Below, piece by piece: positions 1 through 9,851 of a DNA stretch of 64,000 nucleotides. Positions within the stretch are counted from its first letter, which is position 1. Each line of letters begins with the position of its first letter. The position numbers were made by a program, and so were the translations under genes. The notes under the pieces were generated by a model. It did no database searches, was not told the origin of the DNA, and was given only the letters and a program-made list of their open reading frames with translations. The DNA is from Ereboglobus sp. (GTDB lineage: Bacteria; Verrucomicrobiota; Verrucomicrobiia; Opitutales; Opitutaceae), in contig JARKRC010000040.1 in the NCBI GenBank assembly GCA_029974595.1, positions 45,519 through 109,518 of the forward strand. Reading direction: 5' to 3'.

Positions 1-2694
1 AATGCAGCGACAACGTTGCGCGCTGAAACCGCGGCGATTGTACAAAAGGCATCCGGAAATCTGTCGATCAACACGCTGGCTATGAATGGCGGCCAGCTGA
101 ATATAGGCATGAACGGACTTCTGCCCGACGGCCTTCTCACAGTCACGACCCTCAATCTGGGCACAGGCTCCAATAAGATCGGTATCGACACCGCTTCACT
201 TCTTGCCAACCAGCCGAATCCGGCCGTGTCACCCGCGCCGAATCTTTTGGATCAGGATGGAGTCACCGCCATCAAGCTGGTTGCAGCCGCGAATGTGACA
301 GGTGGCGGAGCAATCGTACTCACAGGCACGGATGGCGCGGCGATTCCCGCGCCGGCGATTGCGAACATCACGCAATCTGCGGATGTCGTCGCCAAGGCTT
401 CTTACAACTACACAGCCACCGTAATCAGCAACAGCACCGCCGCGGCAAACGGTGTGTATATGGGATACGGGCTTTCGGCAGTGGAGGTTCTTGCGGGTAA
501 AACGCTGGCGCTGGACGGCAGCAGCGCGACAGACAAAACGCTCTCCGCCAATGTCACTGGCACCGGCGGCGTAAGCATCACCGGCACTGTTACCCTGGCT
601 GCGGCCAATACCTACACAGGCACGACGACCGTTGCCGCCGGCAGCACGCTCAAAGGCGGCGTGGCCAATGCGTTCGCGCAAAGCTCCGCAATCAATGTGG
701 GCGCAGGCGCGACCCTTGATCTGGGCGGCTTTGCGCAGACCGCGCAAAACATGACAGGCACGGGGATTGTCAGCTTGGGCACCGTTGCGCTTACATTACA
801 AAATACCGCCGACAGTGCTTTTGCGGGCAATATATCAGGCGCGGGAAAAATAATCAAAACCGGCACGGGCAAGCTCAGCCTCACCGGCTCCAATGCGATG
901 GGCGGTGTTGATATTGCCGCCGGCGTGCTCGGTATCGGAAATGCATCCGCGCTCGGCAGCGGCGCAATCACCGTCACCGGCACCGCGGCCAGGCTGGTTG
1001 CCGACATAAACAACCTGACGATTGTCAACGCCATTAACCTTGGAACGAACGGGCTCACAGTGGATACAGCCGCAAATAACACGACCCTTGATGGCACGAT
1101 TGGCGGCGCGGGCATTTTGACATTGCAAGGCTCCGGCACGATGACGCTTGCCGGTGCGAATACATTCAGCGGCGGACTCAAGGCCGATGCAGTCCGGGTC
1201 GTAGCCACCCGCGTGAATGCCATCGGTTCCGGTATTGTTTCGCTTAGCTCAACTTCAACGTTGGAATTCCGCAATATCGCATCCGGCACCGTGAGCAATG
1301 CGCTTACTGGCGGCGCTGTGGAGCTTAATAACAGCACGCTCAATTTCAAAGGAACGAATGCCCTGACGAAACTTGCCGTGGGTGGCGGCAGCCGCCTGAC
1401 CGCGGCAAGCAGCGGCGCATTGGGCGGCGGCAACTCCGTGGTCACTGTCTCAAACAATGCCGAAATCATTTTTGAGATGCCCAATACTATTGCAAAAAAT
1501 GTGATCGTTGAAACGGGCGGCAAGCTTACGTTTACCAATACCGGAACGGCTCCGATGTTGTATCTTTCCGGAACGGTTGCGTTTGCCAGCAGTTCCACGA
1601 TCGCGCTTGGAAATTTGGTGTCCGGAAACACGCTCCTGATCCGCGCCAGCAGCGGTGTTGTAAACAATGGCGTGATACTTGATCCCGGCGCCAACACCGA
1701 GTTGCTGGATTGGACGATTGATCCCGGCGGGGACGTTTCCGTTGCCGTGATCCAGCGCGCAGCCAATCCCGGCAAGGAGATTGCGGCCACCTATGATGCG
1801 ATGAGCGCGGCAACCGGGGCCGTCTATAATCGCCTTGCTGAAAGTTTCCTCATGTCGCTCGTCGGAGGGCAGGCTGGAGGTCCGCGGGAGAGCGCCTGGA
1901 TAAAAGGTGTTGGCACGTTTGGTGATTATGACGGATATAAAACAGGTGTCGGTTACAAGAGCGACGCGTATGGCGTGATTGCCGGCTATGACCGGAAATT
2001 CTCCGATAAACTTTTCCTTGGCGGCTACATTGGTTACCTGAGCACTTCGCTGCGCACCGATCTCACCGATACCGATGGCACGTTCCCTTACGCCGGTGTT
2101 TATGGCGCAGTGCGCCAAGGCAGCGCCTATTTATCCGCTGACTTTATGTATGGCGTGGTCGATGCCGACTTATCCAGATTTGAATATACCGGATATGCCC
2201 AGGGGAGTTACAAGGGCACTGCATTAGCCGGCAGCATCGAGCTTGGCACCGTGCTTGTCGTATGGGATCGGGGCGCGATAAAGCCTTCCGTTTCGATGCA
2301 TTACATGGATTTTGCATATCATGATCACAAGGAAAGCGGCACCGGTTCGGTTGTTATAGACGATCTGAATGACAGCCGCCTTGAAAGCCTCGTTGCCTTG
2401 CAGATCACACAGGGCTTCGACATGCCGTGGAACCTGCCTGCCATGTTTGACATGCGCCTGGGATGGCGCGCCGCGCTGAAGGATGCGCCGCTTGACGTTT
2501 CCGGCAGGTTTACGGCGAACGACGAGCGTTTCGTCATTCAAGGAGACAAATACAACCGCAACGGACTCACGCTCGGCCTGGGCCTGCGCTTTGGCCTAAC
2601 GGAAAAAGCAAGCATCTCGTTGAGTTACGACTACGAAATGGGTCTCGAATTCGAGCGTCATATCGCCAATGCCACGCTGCGTTTCTCGTGGTGA
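1..2694 (+). CDS. Autotransporter (type V secretion) protein, 5' end outside window
   Basis: The frame is open from base 1, so the gene starts upstream and the first usable TTG at 16 is not a real start. The passenger (about the first 590 residues) is Gly/Thr/Asn/Ala-rich and carries several passenger-associated transport repeats of the form GAG-x-(I/L)-x-K-x-GTGKL-x-LTG, near nt 570-650, 840-930 and 1110-1200. These are typical of beta-helical passengers. From about nt 1785 an autotransporter beta-barrel begins (SAWIKGVGTF), with alternating aromatic strands and the terminal signature RFSW at the outer-membrane insertion end. The protein should therefore be anchored in the outer membrane with a surface-exposed helix. 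The ligand is unknown; the neighbouring sialidases make a glycan or host-surface adhesin plausible, but that is inference. Confidence 0.9.
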   Translation, partial: NAATTLRAETAAIVQKASGNLSINTLAMNGGQLNIGMNGLLPDGLLTVTTLNLGTGSNKIGIDTASLLANQPNPAVSPAPNLLDQDGVTAIKLVAAANVTGGGAIVLTGTDGAAIPAPAIANITQSADVVAKASYNYTATVISNSTAAANGVYMGYGLSAVEVLAGKTLALDGSSATDKTLSANVTGTGGVSITGTVTLAAANTYTGTTTVAAGSTLKGGVANAFAQSSAINVGAGATLDLGGFAQTAQNMTGTGIVSLGTVALTLQNTADSAFAGNISGAGKIIKTGTGKLSLTGSNAMGGVDIAAGVLGIGNASALGSGAITVTGTAARLVADINNLTIVNAINLGTNGLTVDTAANNTTLDGTIGGAGILTLQGSGTMTLAGANTFSGGLKADAVRVVATRVNAIGSGIVSLSSTSTLEFRNIASGTVSNALTGGAVELNNSTLNFKGTNALTKLAVGGGSRLTAASSGALGGGNSVVTVSNNAEIIFEMPNTIAKNVIVETGGKLTFTNTGTAPMLYLSGTVAFASSSTIALGNLVSGNTLLIRASSGVVNNGVILDPGANTELLDWTIDPGGDVSVAVIQRAANPGKEIAATYDAMSAATGAVYNRLAESFLMSLVGGQAGGPRESAWIKGVGTFGDYDGYKTGVGYKSDAYGVIAGYDRKFSDKLFLGGYIGYLSTSLRTDLTDTDGTFPYAGVYGAVRQGSAYLSADFMYGVVDADLSRFEYTGYAQGSYKGTALAGSIELGTVLVVWDRGAIKPSVSMHYMDFAYHDHKESGTGSVVIDDLNDSRLESLVALQITQGFDMPWNLPAMFDMRLGWRAALKDAPLDVSGRFTANDERFVIQGDKYNRNGLTLGLGLRFGLTEKASISLSYDYEMGLEFERHIANATLRFSW

Positions 2695-2751
2695 TGGATG
2701 CGCATGGCGCAAAAGCATCGGCAATTTAATACAAATCAATTATTAATAAAT

Positions 2752-5700
2752 ATGAAAAAACATGACATTCTTGTGCATCGGGGCCTGCTGTCCGCGTTGA
2801 AGGCGTCGGTGATTGCGCTATTTGCCGGCATGATGATGGTGGGAGGCATTGTCCGCGCTGAGGTAATCACGTCGAGCACGACAGTGACCGTTGTTGGAAA
2901 CACGGCGCAGCCGGTTCAGATTGCCTCCGGCACGACACGGTATGATATTGCAGATGAAGCGGTGCTCACATTCACGCGCACAGGCACGTATGTGGGGCAA
3001 TCTGGCGGCGTGATATCCATCGGGGCGGCCGCCACATTGATCTTTGCGCCCACGGATTCGACGGGGCAGGTGGTCTTTGAGAACAGTGAGGTCACAGTGC
3101 ACGGCGGAGCCATCAACATGGCCGGCATTAACTCGGTGCTGGATGTTACAAACGGCATATTTCGCAATAATCGCAATGGCGCGCTTGCCAATTCAGGTGT
3201 GTCCGGGGCGATACATAATACGCAGGCAACAACATTGATCAAATTGACCAACGTTGTTTTCGACAGCAATGGGAGTCGCGGAAACACAGGCGCAATGCGT
3301 GTCACGGGCACGCTGCTCATGACAGGCGGCGGTTTTTATAGTAATTGGGCGATGGGGGATCATACGGGCGCATTGCACATGAACGGCACTCCATATATAT
3401 CCCTCACAGACGTTACCTTCGATAGTAATCGCGCGAGAACGTCGGCGGGCGCCATGACCGTTGGCAATGGCGCCGCTCTTTTGAATAATGTCATATTTAA
3501 AAATAATTGGGCCGGTTCGGTAGGCGGGGCGATTCGTTCCGGGCATGGCGCAAGCGGCACATTCGTGCTGACCATGACTGCGTCTGGCACTACAAATGAC
3601 TATCTCTACTCGGGCAATTTTGCCAGCGGCGTGCTGGATACCATTCTTTCCTCGACCACCCCAAATCCCCAGATATCTGAAAATGCCCCTGAATTCACCT
3701 CTTTGGCCAAGGGAGGCGGCTTTTATTATGCATCCGGTGTCGGGGTTGCCGAATTTAACATAGCCAATGATGTTACATTGCGGATTGGCGTTGTTTCGGC
3801 GACGAATCGAAACTACGACACCATCGCAAGCGCCACGAGCAATGCCAACATAAGAAAGACCGGCGGTGGCGATCTCATACTGAATGCGGACAATAGATAT
3901 TTTTCAGGAACTACAATTGTTCAGGCTGGCCGTCTTCTGCTCGGAAATGATGAGGCAAAGTATGGCGGACGGATTATCGTTTCATCAGGTGCGTCGTTCG
4001 GTGGTTCCGGCACCGTCGCGACTTTGAATGCTGATGACACTGCCGCCACCACCAATGTAATGGTCGGGCCGGGGGCGATTTTGCAAGTCGGCACCACCGA
4101 GCAGGCGTCTGCGCGGCTGAGTATTGCCGGAGCACTCACCCTGGATAATGCCACGGTTTCATTTGTGGCGTATGGCGGCACACAGGCGGCAAAGCTTGAA
4201 TTGCTCTCAATTCCCACGGTTATTGGAACGACCGTGCTCAACATGCAGTCATTCAAGTCGGGCACCTATTCGTTTGGCGCGGCGGCGGCGGATCTTTACT
4301 ATGTCCATTCAGCCTTGCTCTCGGTTAACGGTTCCGTGGTCGCCGCTGGAGGGCGGCATTCAGCCCAAGTGGTTGGAACCGCCGCCGATCTTCAACTGGC
4401 TTTGACCGTGGACAAGGCGAGAGCAATGAAATGGACAGGCAGCAGCGGGTCCCAATGGAATGTTTCGGATGACAATTGGGAATCGGTATTGAATGCATCC
4501 ATCAAGAAATTTGCGGCTGGCGATAGCGTTGAATTCGATACTGCGCTTTCCGGCAATGCTGCGATCACGATCAATGCAACAACACCGATCACCGATATTG
4601 CTGTATCCGGTCCCAATACCATAATTTTCAATGGAGACGGCGGAATCCGCGCTGTTCCCTACCAGGTAGGAGACGATGCGGAAGCTTCTGTCATGGCAGG
4701 TGTCGGAAAACTCACCAAGCGGGGAACGGGCACCATCGTATTTAACAACGGAGAAAATGAATTCAAGGGCGGGATAGACATAGTGGACGGCGGAGCCATC
4801 GTGTTCAATCGTGGAGAACAATTGCGCACAGGCGGTTCTGCCATCACCTTTTTCCAGTCGGCGACGCTGCAAGCGCTTGGAAACGCACAAATGACAAACA
4901 ATATAGTCGTCAGTGCATCAAAAACTGCCGAGCTAAACATTGATTTTGATACCACTACACGATTGAGCGGCATTGTTTCCGGTGGCGATCTATCAAAGAC
5001 AGGTGCGGGGCTTCTGATACTGGCAGGCGAGAATACCCATGCTGCCACAAATCTTCACTCAGGCACACTTCGGCTCGAGCGCGGAAATGCGCTTGGCAAT
5101 GGTCCGTTGGCCATTGTTGGCAACAATACCGCACTGGAGGTCGCTGGCGGTCTCACTGTGCCCAACGCCATTAGCATGGGGGCCAATTCGCTCACGTTAA
5201 GGCATGTGGGAGCCAGCCTGACGACCCTCTCTGGAAATATAACGGGAACCGGCATATTAACGGTGGGCGGTCATGCTCCCTTGATGTTTTCAGGAAGTAA
5301 CAATCTGGCAGGATTTGTCGCCACTGGTTCGGTTTCGATAATTCCAGCCAGCCTGGGCGCCCTTGGCGGCGCGCAGTCAGTGGTTTCCATACAGGCTCCG
5401 GCAACAATAAATCTTGGTTATGCTCAAGTTCAGGCAAAGAGTTTGGAAGTCGATGGCGGCACACTGACCATTGACAGTTTTGCCTTGGGCGTGCCACTTT
5501 TGAAGCTCAGTGATTCCCTCGTCCTGAAAAACAATGCGCTCGTAAAAGTGGGCGCAACAATACCATCGGGCGGCTACGTGCTTGCCAACGCGGCGTCATT
5601 TAACGGCGTTCAGGATGTGGACTACATCCTGGATGTGGGAACCAACACAAAATACACGTATAAGCTGGGATTCAACAATGGCGCCGTGAATATTTTGGTG

Positions 5701-6651
5701 ATCAAGCCGGATGTGAATCCCAGCAAAGACATTGTTGCCGCTTTTGAGAGCATGAGCGCCAGCATGTCGGCAGTGTATTCCCGGGTCAGTGAAAGCTTTC
5801 TCTCTTCCATGGAGGAGCGCCAAAAAAATGACCTGGGTCGTGATTTTTGGATAAAAGGAATGGGAACATTTGCCGAGCACAAAAAGGCCGCTGACAAAAT
5901 AGGATTCAAAACTGATGCCTTGGGCATATTGATGGGATACGACCGTCCGCTGGCCAGGTGGCTGCTGGCAGGCGCCTATGCGGGTTATTCAAACACGGGC
6001 ATCCGGACGAACAGTCAGTCGCACACTGATGCGGATACGTTTAACATTGGCGGGTATCTTGCAGCTGTCTTTGGCCGCTTTAACGCCACGATCGATGCTT
6101 CGATAGGCTCGCTCGCTGCCGACACAAATCGCATGGAAGGTATTGGAACGGCCGAGGGCGCGTACCGGGCCACAGTGCTTGGGGCATCCGCAGAGCTCGG
6201 TTATGCTTTGCTTGACATGAACAACATTCGAATAAGGCCCGCGGTGAGTGTCCATTTCATGGACTATCGTTTTAGGGAACATTCGGAAGCGGGGGCTGGA
6301 GCCATGTATTTGGACGACTTTAAAACCAGTCTATTACAAGGGATGGCCAGCATCCAGACGACATATGGATTTGTCACCGCCTGGAAGAAACCGGGCGTGC
6401 TCAGCCTTCTCATGGGGTTCCGCAGCGATGTGAACGCCAACTCGCCTTCGCTTAGCGGGGCCTTTGCGACAGACCTGACCAACAAGTTCCATATACAACC
6501 CGATAGTTACATGGGCAAGGCCGCTGTGATCGGATTGGGGTTGAATTTTGCAATTTTGAAGAAGGGCAATCTCGGCCTGAACTATGACTATGAGGTGTCA
6601 AAAACATACACCCGAAACACGGTAACCATCAACCTGTTTTGGTCGTGGTGA
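2752..6651 (+). CDS. Autotransporter with Pmp-like GGA(I/L)/FxxN repeats
   Basis: 1,299 residues. The ATG at 2752 is preferred over upstream in-frame ATGs at 2698 and 2704 because it opens a textbook signal peptide (MKKHDILVHRG, then a hydrophobic core ending VRA). Residues about 90-280 carry alternating GGAI/GAL/GAM and FRNN, FDSN, FYSN, FKNN motifs, the pattern of chlamydial polymorphic membrane proteins. Passenger-associated transport repeats follow (for example SGTTIVQAGRLLLG near nt 3905). The last ~310 residues form an autotransporter barrel (DFWIKGMGTF) ending LFWSW. It lies 57 bp after the preceding autotransporter, with which it shares barrel layout, so the two look like a duplicated pair. 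Role inferred: surface adhesin or glycan-binding passenger. No protease or lipase motif was seen in the passenger. Confidence 0.9.
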   Translation: MKKHDILVHRGLLSALKASVIALFAGMMMVGGIVRAEVITSSTTVTVVGNTAQPVQIASGTTRYDIADEAVLTFTRTGTYVGQSGGVISIGAAATLIFAPTDSTGQVVFENSEVTVHGGAINMAGINSVLDVTNGIFRNNRNGALANSGVSGAIHNTQATTLIKLTNVVFDSNGSRGNTGAMRVTGTLLMTGGGFYSNWAMGDHTGALHMNGTPYISLTDVTFDSNRARTSAGAMTVGNGAALLNNVIFKNNWAGSVGGAIRSGHGASGTFVLTMTASGTTNDYLYSGNFASGVLDTILSSTTPNPQISENAPEFTSLAKGGGFYYASGVGVAEFNIANDVTLRIGVVSATNRNYDTIASATSNANIRKTGGGDLILNADNRYFSGTTIVQAGRLLLGNDEAKYGGRIIVSSGASFGGSGTVATLNADDTAATTNVMVGPGAILQVGTTEQASARLSIAGALTLDNATVSFVAYGGTQAAKLELLSIPTVIGTTVLNMQSFKSGTYSFGAAAADLYYVHSALLSVNGSVVAAGGRHSAQVVGTAADLQLALTVDKARAMKWTGSSGSQWNVSDDNWESVLNASIKKFAAGDSVEFDTALSGNAAITINATTPITDIAVSGPNTIIFNGDGGIRAVPYQVGDDAEASVMAGVGKLTKRGTGTIVFNNGENEFKGGIDIVDGGAIVFNRGEQLRTGGSAITFFQSATLQALGNAQMTNNIVVSASKTAELNIDFDTTTRLSGIVSGGDLSKTGAGLLILAGENTHAATNLHSGTLRLERGNALGNGPLAIVGNNTALEVAGGLTVPNAISMGANSLTLRHVGASLTTLSGNITGTGILTVGGHAPLMFSGSNNLAGFVATGSVSIIPASLGALGGAQSVVSIQAPATINLGYAQVQAKSLEVDGGTLTIDSFALGVPLLKLSDSLVLKNNALVKVGATIPSGGYVLANAASFNGVQDVDYILDVGTNTKYTYKLGFNNGAVNILVIKPDVNPSKDIVAAFESMSASMSAVYSRVSESFLSSMEERQKNDLGRDFWIKGMGTFAEHKKAADKIGFKTDALGILMGYDRPLARWLLAGAYAGYSNTGIRTNSQSHTDADTFNIGGYLAAVFGRFNATIDASIGSLAADTNRMEGIGTAEGAYRATVLGASAELGYALLDMNNIRIRPAVSVHFMDYRFREHSEAGAGAMYLDDFKTSLLQGMASIQTTYGFVTAWKKPGVLSLLMGFRSDVNANSPSLSGAFATDLTNKFHIQPDSYMGKAAVIGLGLNFAILKKGNLGLNYDYEVSKTYTRNTVTINLFWSW

Positions 6652-6704
6652 CAGGCTTCCTGACAATTCAATAGCATTAACATTAATCAAACACACTATC
6701 TCCC

Positions 6705-9700
6705 ATGACCAACGAAATTTCATTCAATAAGCCGAGCATGGTATTCGCGCTGGTGACCCTATTTACTTTCGCCCTCGCACCATTGACCAAAGCGCAAACA
6801 AACGAGCCGTTGGGAACCGGTTTCATAGAAGGTCGCGTGTTTAACGCCGCCACTGGATCCGCGCTTGAATCCGCAAGGGTCACAGTTGAAGGAAGCACCT
6901 TTTTTGCCGTAACCGATGGAATAGGTTTCTTTCGCATTGGCCCCATCCCGGCAGGCGAGAAGAAGCTGGTTGTGTCCTACACAGGCTTCCTTGAAAGCTC
7001 CGCCACCGTGGTCGTCACAAAAGACCAGACAGTACAGAAGGAATTTGACTTGACCGTGCGGCGCGAAATGCCCCGTCCGGGGCATGATGAGGATGTTGTC
7101 ATGCTGGAAAAATATTCAGTTGTCGCTGATCGCGAAATTAGCGCCCAGGCCATAGCCCTCAATGAGCGCCGTGAAGCGAGCAATATCAAAAACGTAGTGG
7201 CCATAGACGAGTATGGTTATTTGGGGGATGAAAATGTCGGCGAGTTCATGCGTTATCTGCCCGGCGTTGCCATTGCAGAGAGCGGGGACACTCCGGATGG
7301 TGTCATGCTGCGCGGGCTTCCTTCTGCCAGTACAAATATTCAATTGGACGGATTTGACATCGCTTCGGCAAATGGCAGCCGCTCGCAATCGCTGTTGAGC
7401 ATCCCGATGGGTAATGTCAGTCGCATAGAAGTGACCAAGGTGCCGACTCCGGATATGCCGGCAAGTGGTCTCGGCGGATCTGTTAATCTGATTTCTTCAA
7501 GCGGATTCATAAGGAGAACCCCGAAATTTGACTACAGTGTGTACATTACCATGCTCAGCAGCAACATAGGCATCGAAGGCGGAAATGAAGGACCTGTTCC
7601 AAGCTTGAGCCCCAAATTCCAGCAACCGTCGGTTTCATTGTCTTACATTTTGCCAATCAGCAGGAAATTCGCGCTCACGGCAAGTGTTACGCGCACATGG
7701 AGAAACCAACCCATGGACGAAGCGCGAATCGATACGCAGGCCGACTGGAATTTTGTGACGAATTTTCAAAGGCAGAGCAAATGGATGGCGCTTGCCCACC
7801 TGTATGAGACATGGACTGCGCAGATAGGCGCTACATGGCGTGTATCGCGCAGCGGGATGCTGACTGCCAATATTCAACGGCGCCACTACGAACACGAATT
7901 GCTGCGTTTGGATATCAGCCTGGGATATGGCTCAGGGGCCACAGGCGATGCTCATTATTCTTTGGGCTCCACGTCAGCCAATGGAACGATCCTCCAGAGC
8001 GGCGGCCCCAACAGAAAAGGTGAAAATAACACCACGCACTCAACGCTCAAGTATACGCACTCATGGACGAGATGGAAAATGGATATAGCGGGTTCATGGT
8101 CGTATAACGACAGTTCCAACACGGACATTAGCAACGGCTATTTTTCGACAGCCCCAACGCGCATCCAAAATGTTCAAATACGGGGGGACGGAATAGGGGA
8201 AAACAAAGGCAGTCTCATCCCGGCGCGTTATAGCGCAAAAAAAGGCGGGGTTCCAATCGATATATATAGCGGTGAGAATTATGTCATTGGCCAGCCAACC
8301 TCGGATGAGAGCAAGGGGACGAATAACAAATACGTGGCTCGTTTCGATCTTTCCAGGGATCTGGCATGGGATAATGCGAGCGGAGCGATAAAAATCGGCG
8401 CACTTTATGACTTTCAAGATTATGAAACTGATCCGGCATCCAATGTCTGGACATTCACCCCCATAGGAGTCGCCAATATAGCTTCGAATTTTGATGTGTT
8501 TAATCAAAGTTTTAACATGAGCGCGCCACGTTTTGGTGAAAAACAGATGGATTGGATAAATGTCAGGAAATTGTATCAACTTTATCTGCAAAAACCCGAG
8601 TGGTTTGTTTTGGATGAGGCAAAAACACATCAAAATAATGCCGGTTTCAGCAAAAAGTTTCAGGAGGGAATCATGGCGGGGTACATACGAGCGGACCTGC
8701 GCCTGCTCTCCAACAAACTCTGGATTGTCACCGGCGCCCGCTATGAGCGCACCGAGGACAAGACGGAAGGCATGCTTTATAATCCCAACGCTCCCTACGT
8801 CAGAAATCCCGATGGCACGCCCGTAAGAAACCCCGATGGCTCCAGAATTTTTCTTCCCGAAGCCAATACGGCGCTGGCGCGTACAAAAATGATATATGGA
8901 ATTCGCGGCGCGCATGTCGAAAGATCCTATGAAGGATTTTATCCAAGTATCAACATATCCTATACCCTGACGCCAAATATAATTGTTCGCACGGCTTATG
9001 CCCGGACCATTGGACGCCCTGACCTGAAGCATATTGTCCCGGGCACAACAACCAGCACAGTCGCCGATACGGAATCGATATTGGTCCTTAACAATCCAAA
9101 TCTCAGGCCATGGACCGGAAATGGATATGACTTGACCGTGGAATTTTACGGCGTCAAGGACGGTCATGGCTCAATTGGCATATTTCAAAAGAACCTGAGC
9201 AACTTTTTCGAAGTATTCGACGAACCTTATACGCTGGAGATAGCAGAAAAATATGGAATTCCTTATAATTCGGAATACGAAGAGCAGAATTGGAGTGTGC
9301 GAAGCAGGCGCAATGGCACAAATGCCAAAATTTTGGGTTATGAATTTAGCTGGACGCAAAAGTTGACCTTTCTTCCCTATTGGGCGAGGGGCATAAGGGT
9401 GTTTTTTAACGCGACAAAACTGGACCTTAACGGTTCTGCGACTGCGGATTTTGCCGGTTATGCGCCTGAGAATTTTTCTGCCGGCATAGACCTGGTTCGT
9501 TCCCGTTATTCCGTGAAAGTGGGCGTCACATACCAGGCGGAGACGCGGGGGTCCCAATTGGCCGAAAGCGCGGCGAATGGAGTGCCCAAGGATGTCACAT
9601 ACAATTATAGGGGCGAAGCGTTGAAAATCCGTTTGAACGCGGAGTATAGCATATCAAAGCGCCTCGCATTCTACCTGTCCATTGCGGATCTCCAACCGGA

Positions 9701-9815
9701 CGGCAATATTGCGTTGAGCCGGCGCTATACCCCGGATTCGCCGGAATATGTCAAGGACTACCGGCGACAGGACCTTGGCAGGTCAATCACAATCGGCGTC
9801 CGGGGATCATTTTAA
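6705..9815 (+). CDS. TonB-dependent receptor with N-terminal carboxypeptidase-regulatory-like domain
   Basis: 1,036 residues. A signal peptide ending LTKA-Q is followed by a CarboxypepD_reg-like beta-sandwich (about residues 35-115, GFIEGRVFNAATGSALESARV). A TonB plug follows (about 160-290, VGEFMRYLPGVAI and a V(M)LRGLP core). A 22-strand barrel then ends in the outer-membrane signature GVRGSF. The order of domains is that of the large verrucomicrobial/xanthomonad-type receptors that import oligosaccharides without a SusD partner, and no SusD gene is adjacent. It is followed after 36 bp by two sialidases, so the likely cargo is a sialoglycan fragment or free sialic acid (inferred from context only). 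The gene is visibly richer in A+T than the carbohydrate genes downstream. Confidence 0.93.
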   Translation: MTNEISFNKPSMVFALVTLFTFALAPLTKAQTNEPLGTGFIEGRVFNAATGSALESARVTVEGSTFFAVTDGIGFFRIGPIPAGEKKLVVSYTGFLESSATVVVTKDQTVQKEFDLTVRREMPRPGHDEDVVMLEKYSVVADREISAQAIALNERREASNIKNVVAIDEYGYLGDENVGEFMRYLPGVAIAESGDTPDGVMLRGLPSASTNIQLDGFDIASANGSRSQSLLSIPMGNVSRIEVTKVPTPDMPASGLGGSVNLISSSGFIRRTPKFDYSVYITMLSSNIGIEGGNEGPVPSLSPKFQQPSVSLSYILPISRKFALTASVTRTWRNQPMDEARIDTQADWNFVTNFQRQSKWMALAHLYETWTAQIGATWRVSRSGMLTANIQRRHYEHELLRLDISLGYGSGATGDAHYSLGSTSANGTILQSGGPNRKGENNTTHSTLKYTHSWTRWKMDIAGSWSYNDSSNTDISNGYFSTAPTRIQNVQIRGDGIGENKGSLIPARYSAKKGGVPIDIYSGENYVIGQPTSDESKGTNNKYVARFDLSRDLAWDNASGAIKIGALYDFQDYETDPASNVWTFTPIGVANIASNFDVFNQSFNMSAPRFGEKQMDWINVRKLYQLYLQKPEWFVLDEAKTHQNNAGFSKKFQEGIMAGYIRADLRLLSNKLWIVTGARYERTEDKTEGMLYNPNAPYVRNPDGTPVRNPDGSRIFLPEANTALARTKMIYGIRGAHVERSYEGFYPSINISYTLTPNIIVRTAYARTIGRPDLKHIVPGTTTSTVADTESILVLNNPNLRPWTGNGYDLTVEFYGVKDGHGSIGIFQKNLSNFFEVFDEPYTLEIAEKYGIPYNSEYEEQNWSVRSRRNGTNAKILGYEFSWTQKLTFLPYWARGIRVFFNATKLDLNGSATADFAGYAPENFSAGIDLVRSRYSVKVGVTYQAETRGSQLAESAANGVPKDVTYNYRGEALKIRLNAEYSISKRLAFYLSIADLQPDGNIALSRRYTPDSPEYVKDYRRQDLGRSITIGVRGSF

Positions 9816-9851
9816 TGATCATAAAATAGAAAAAAATTCCCATCTGATATT

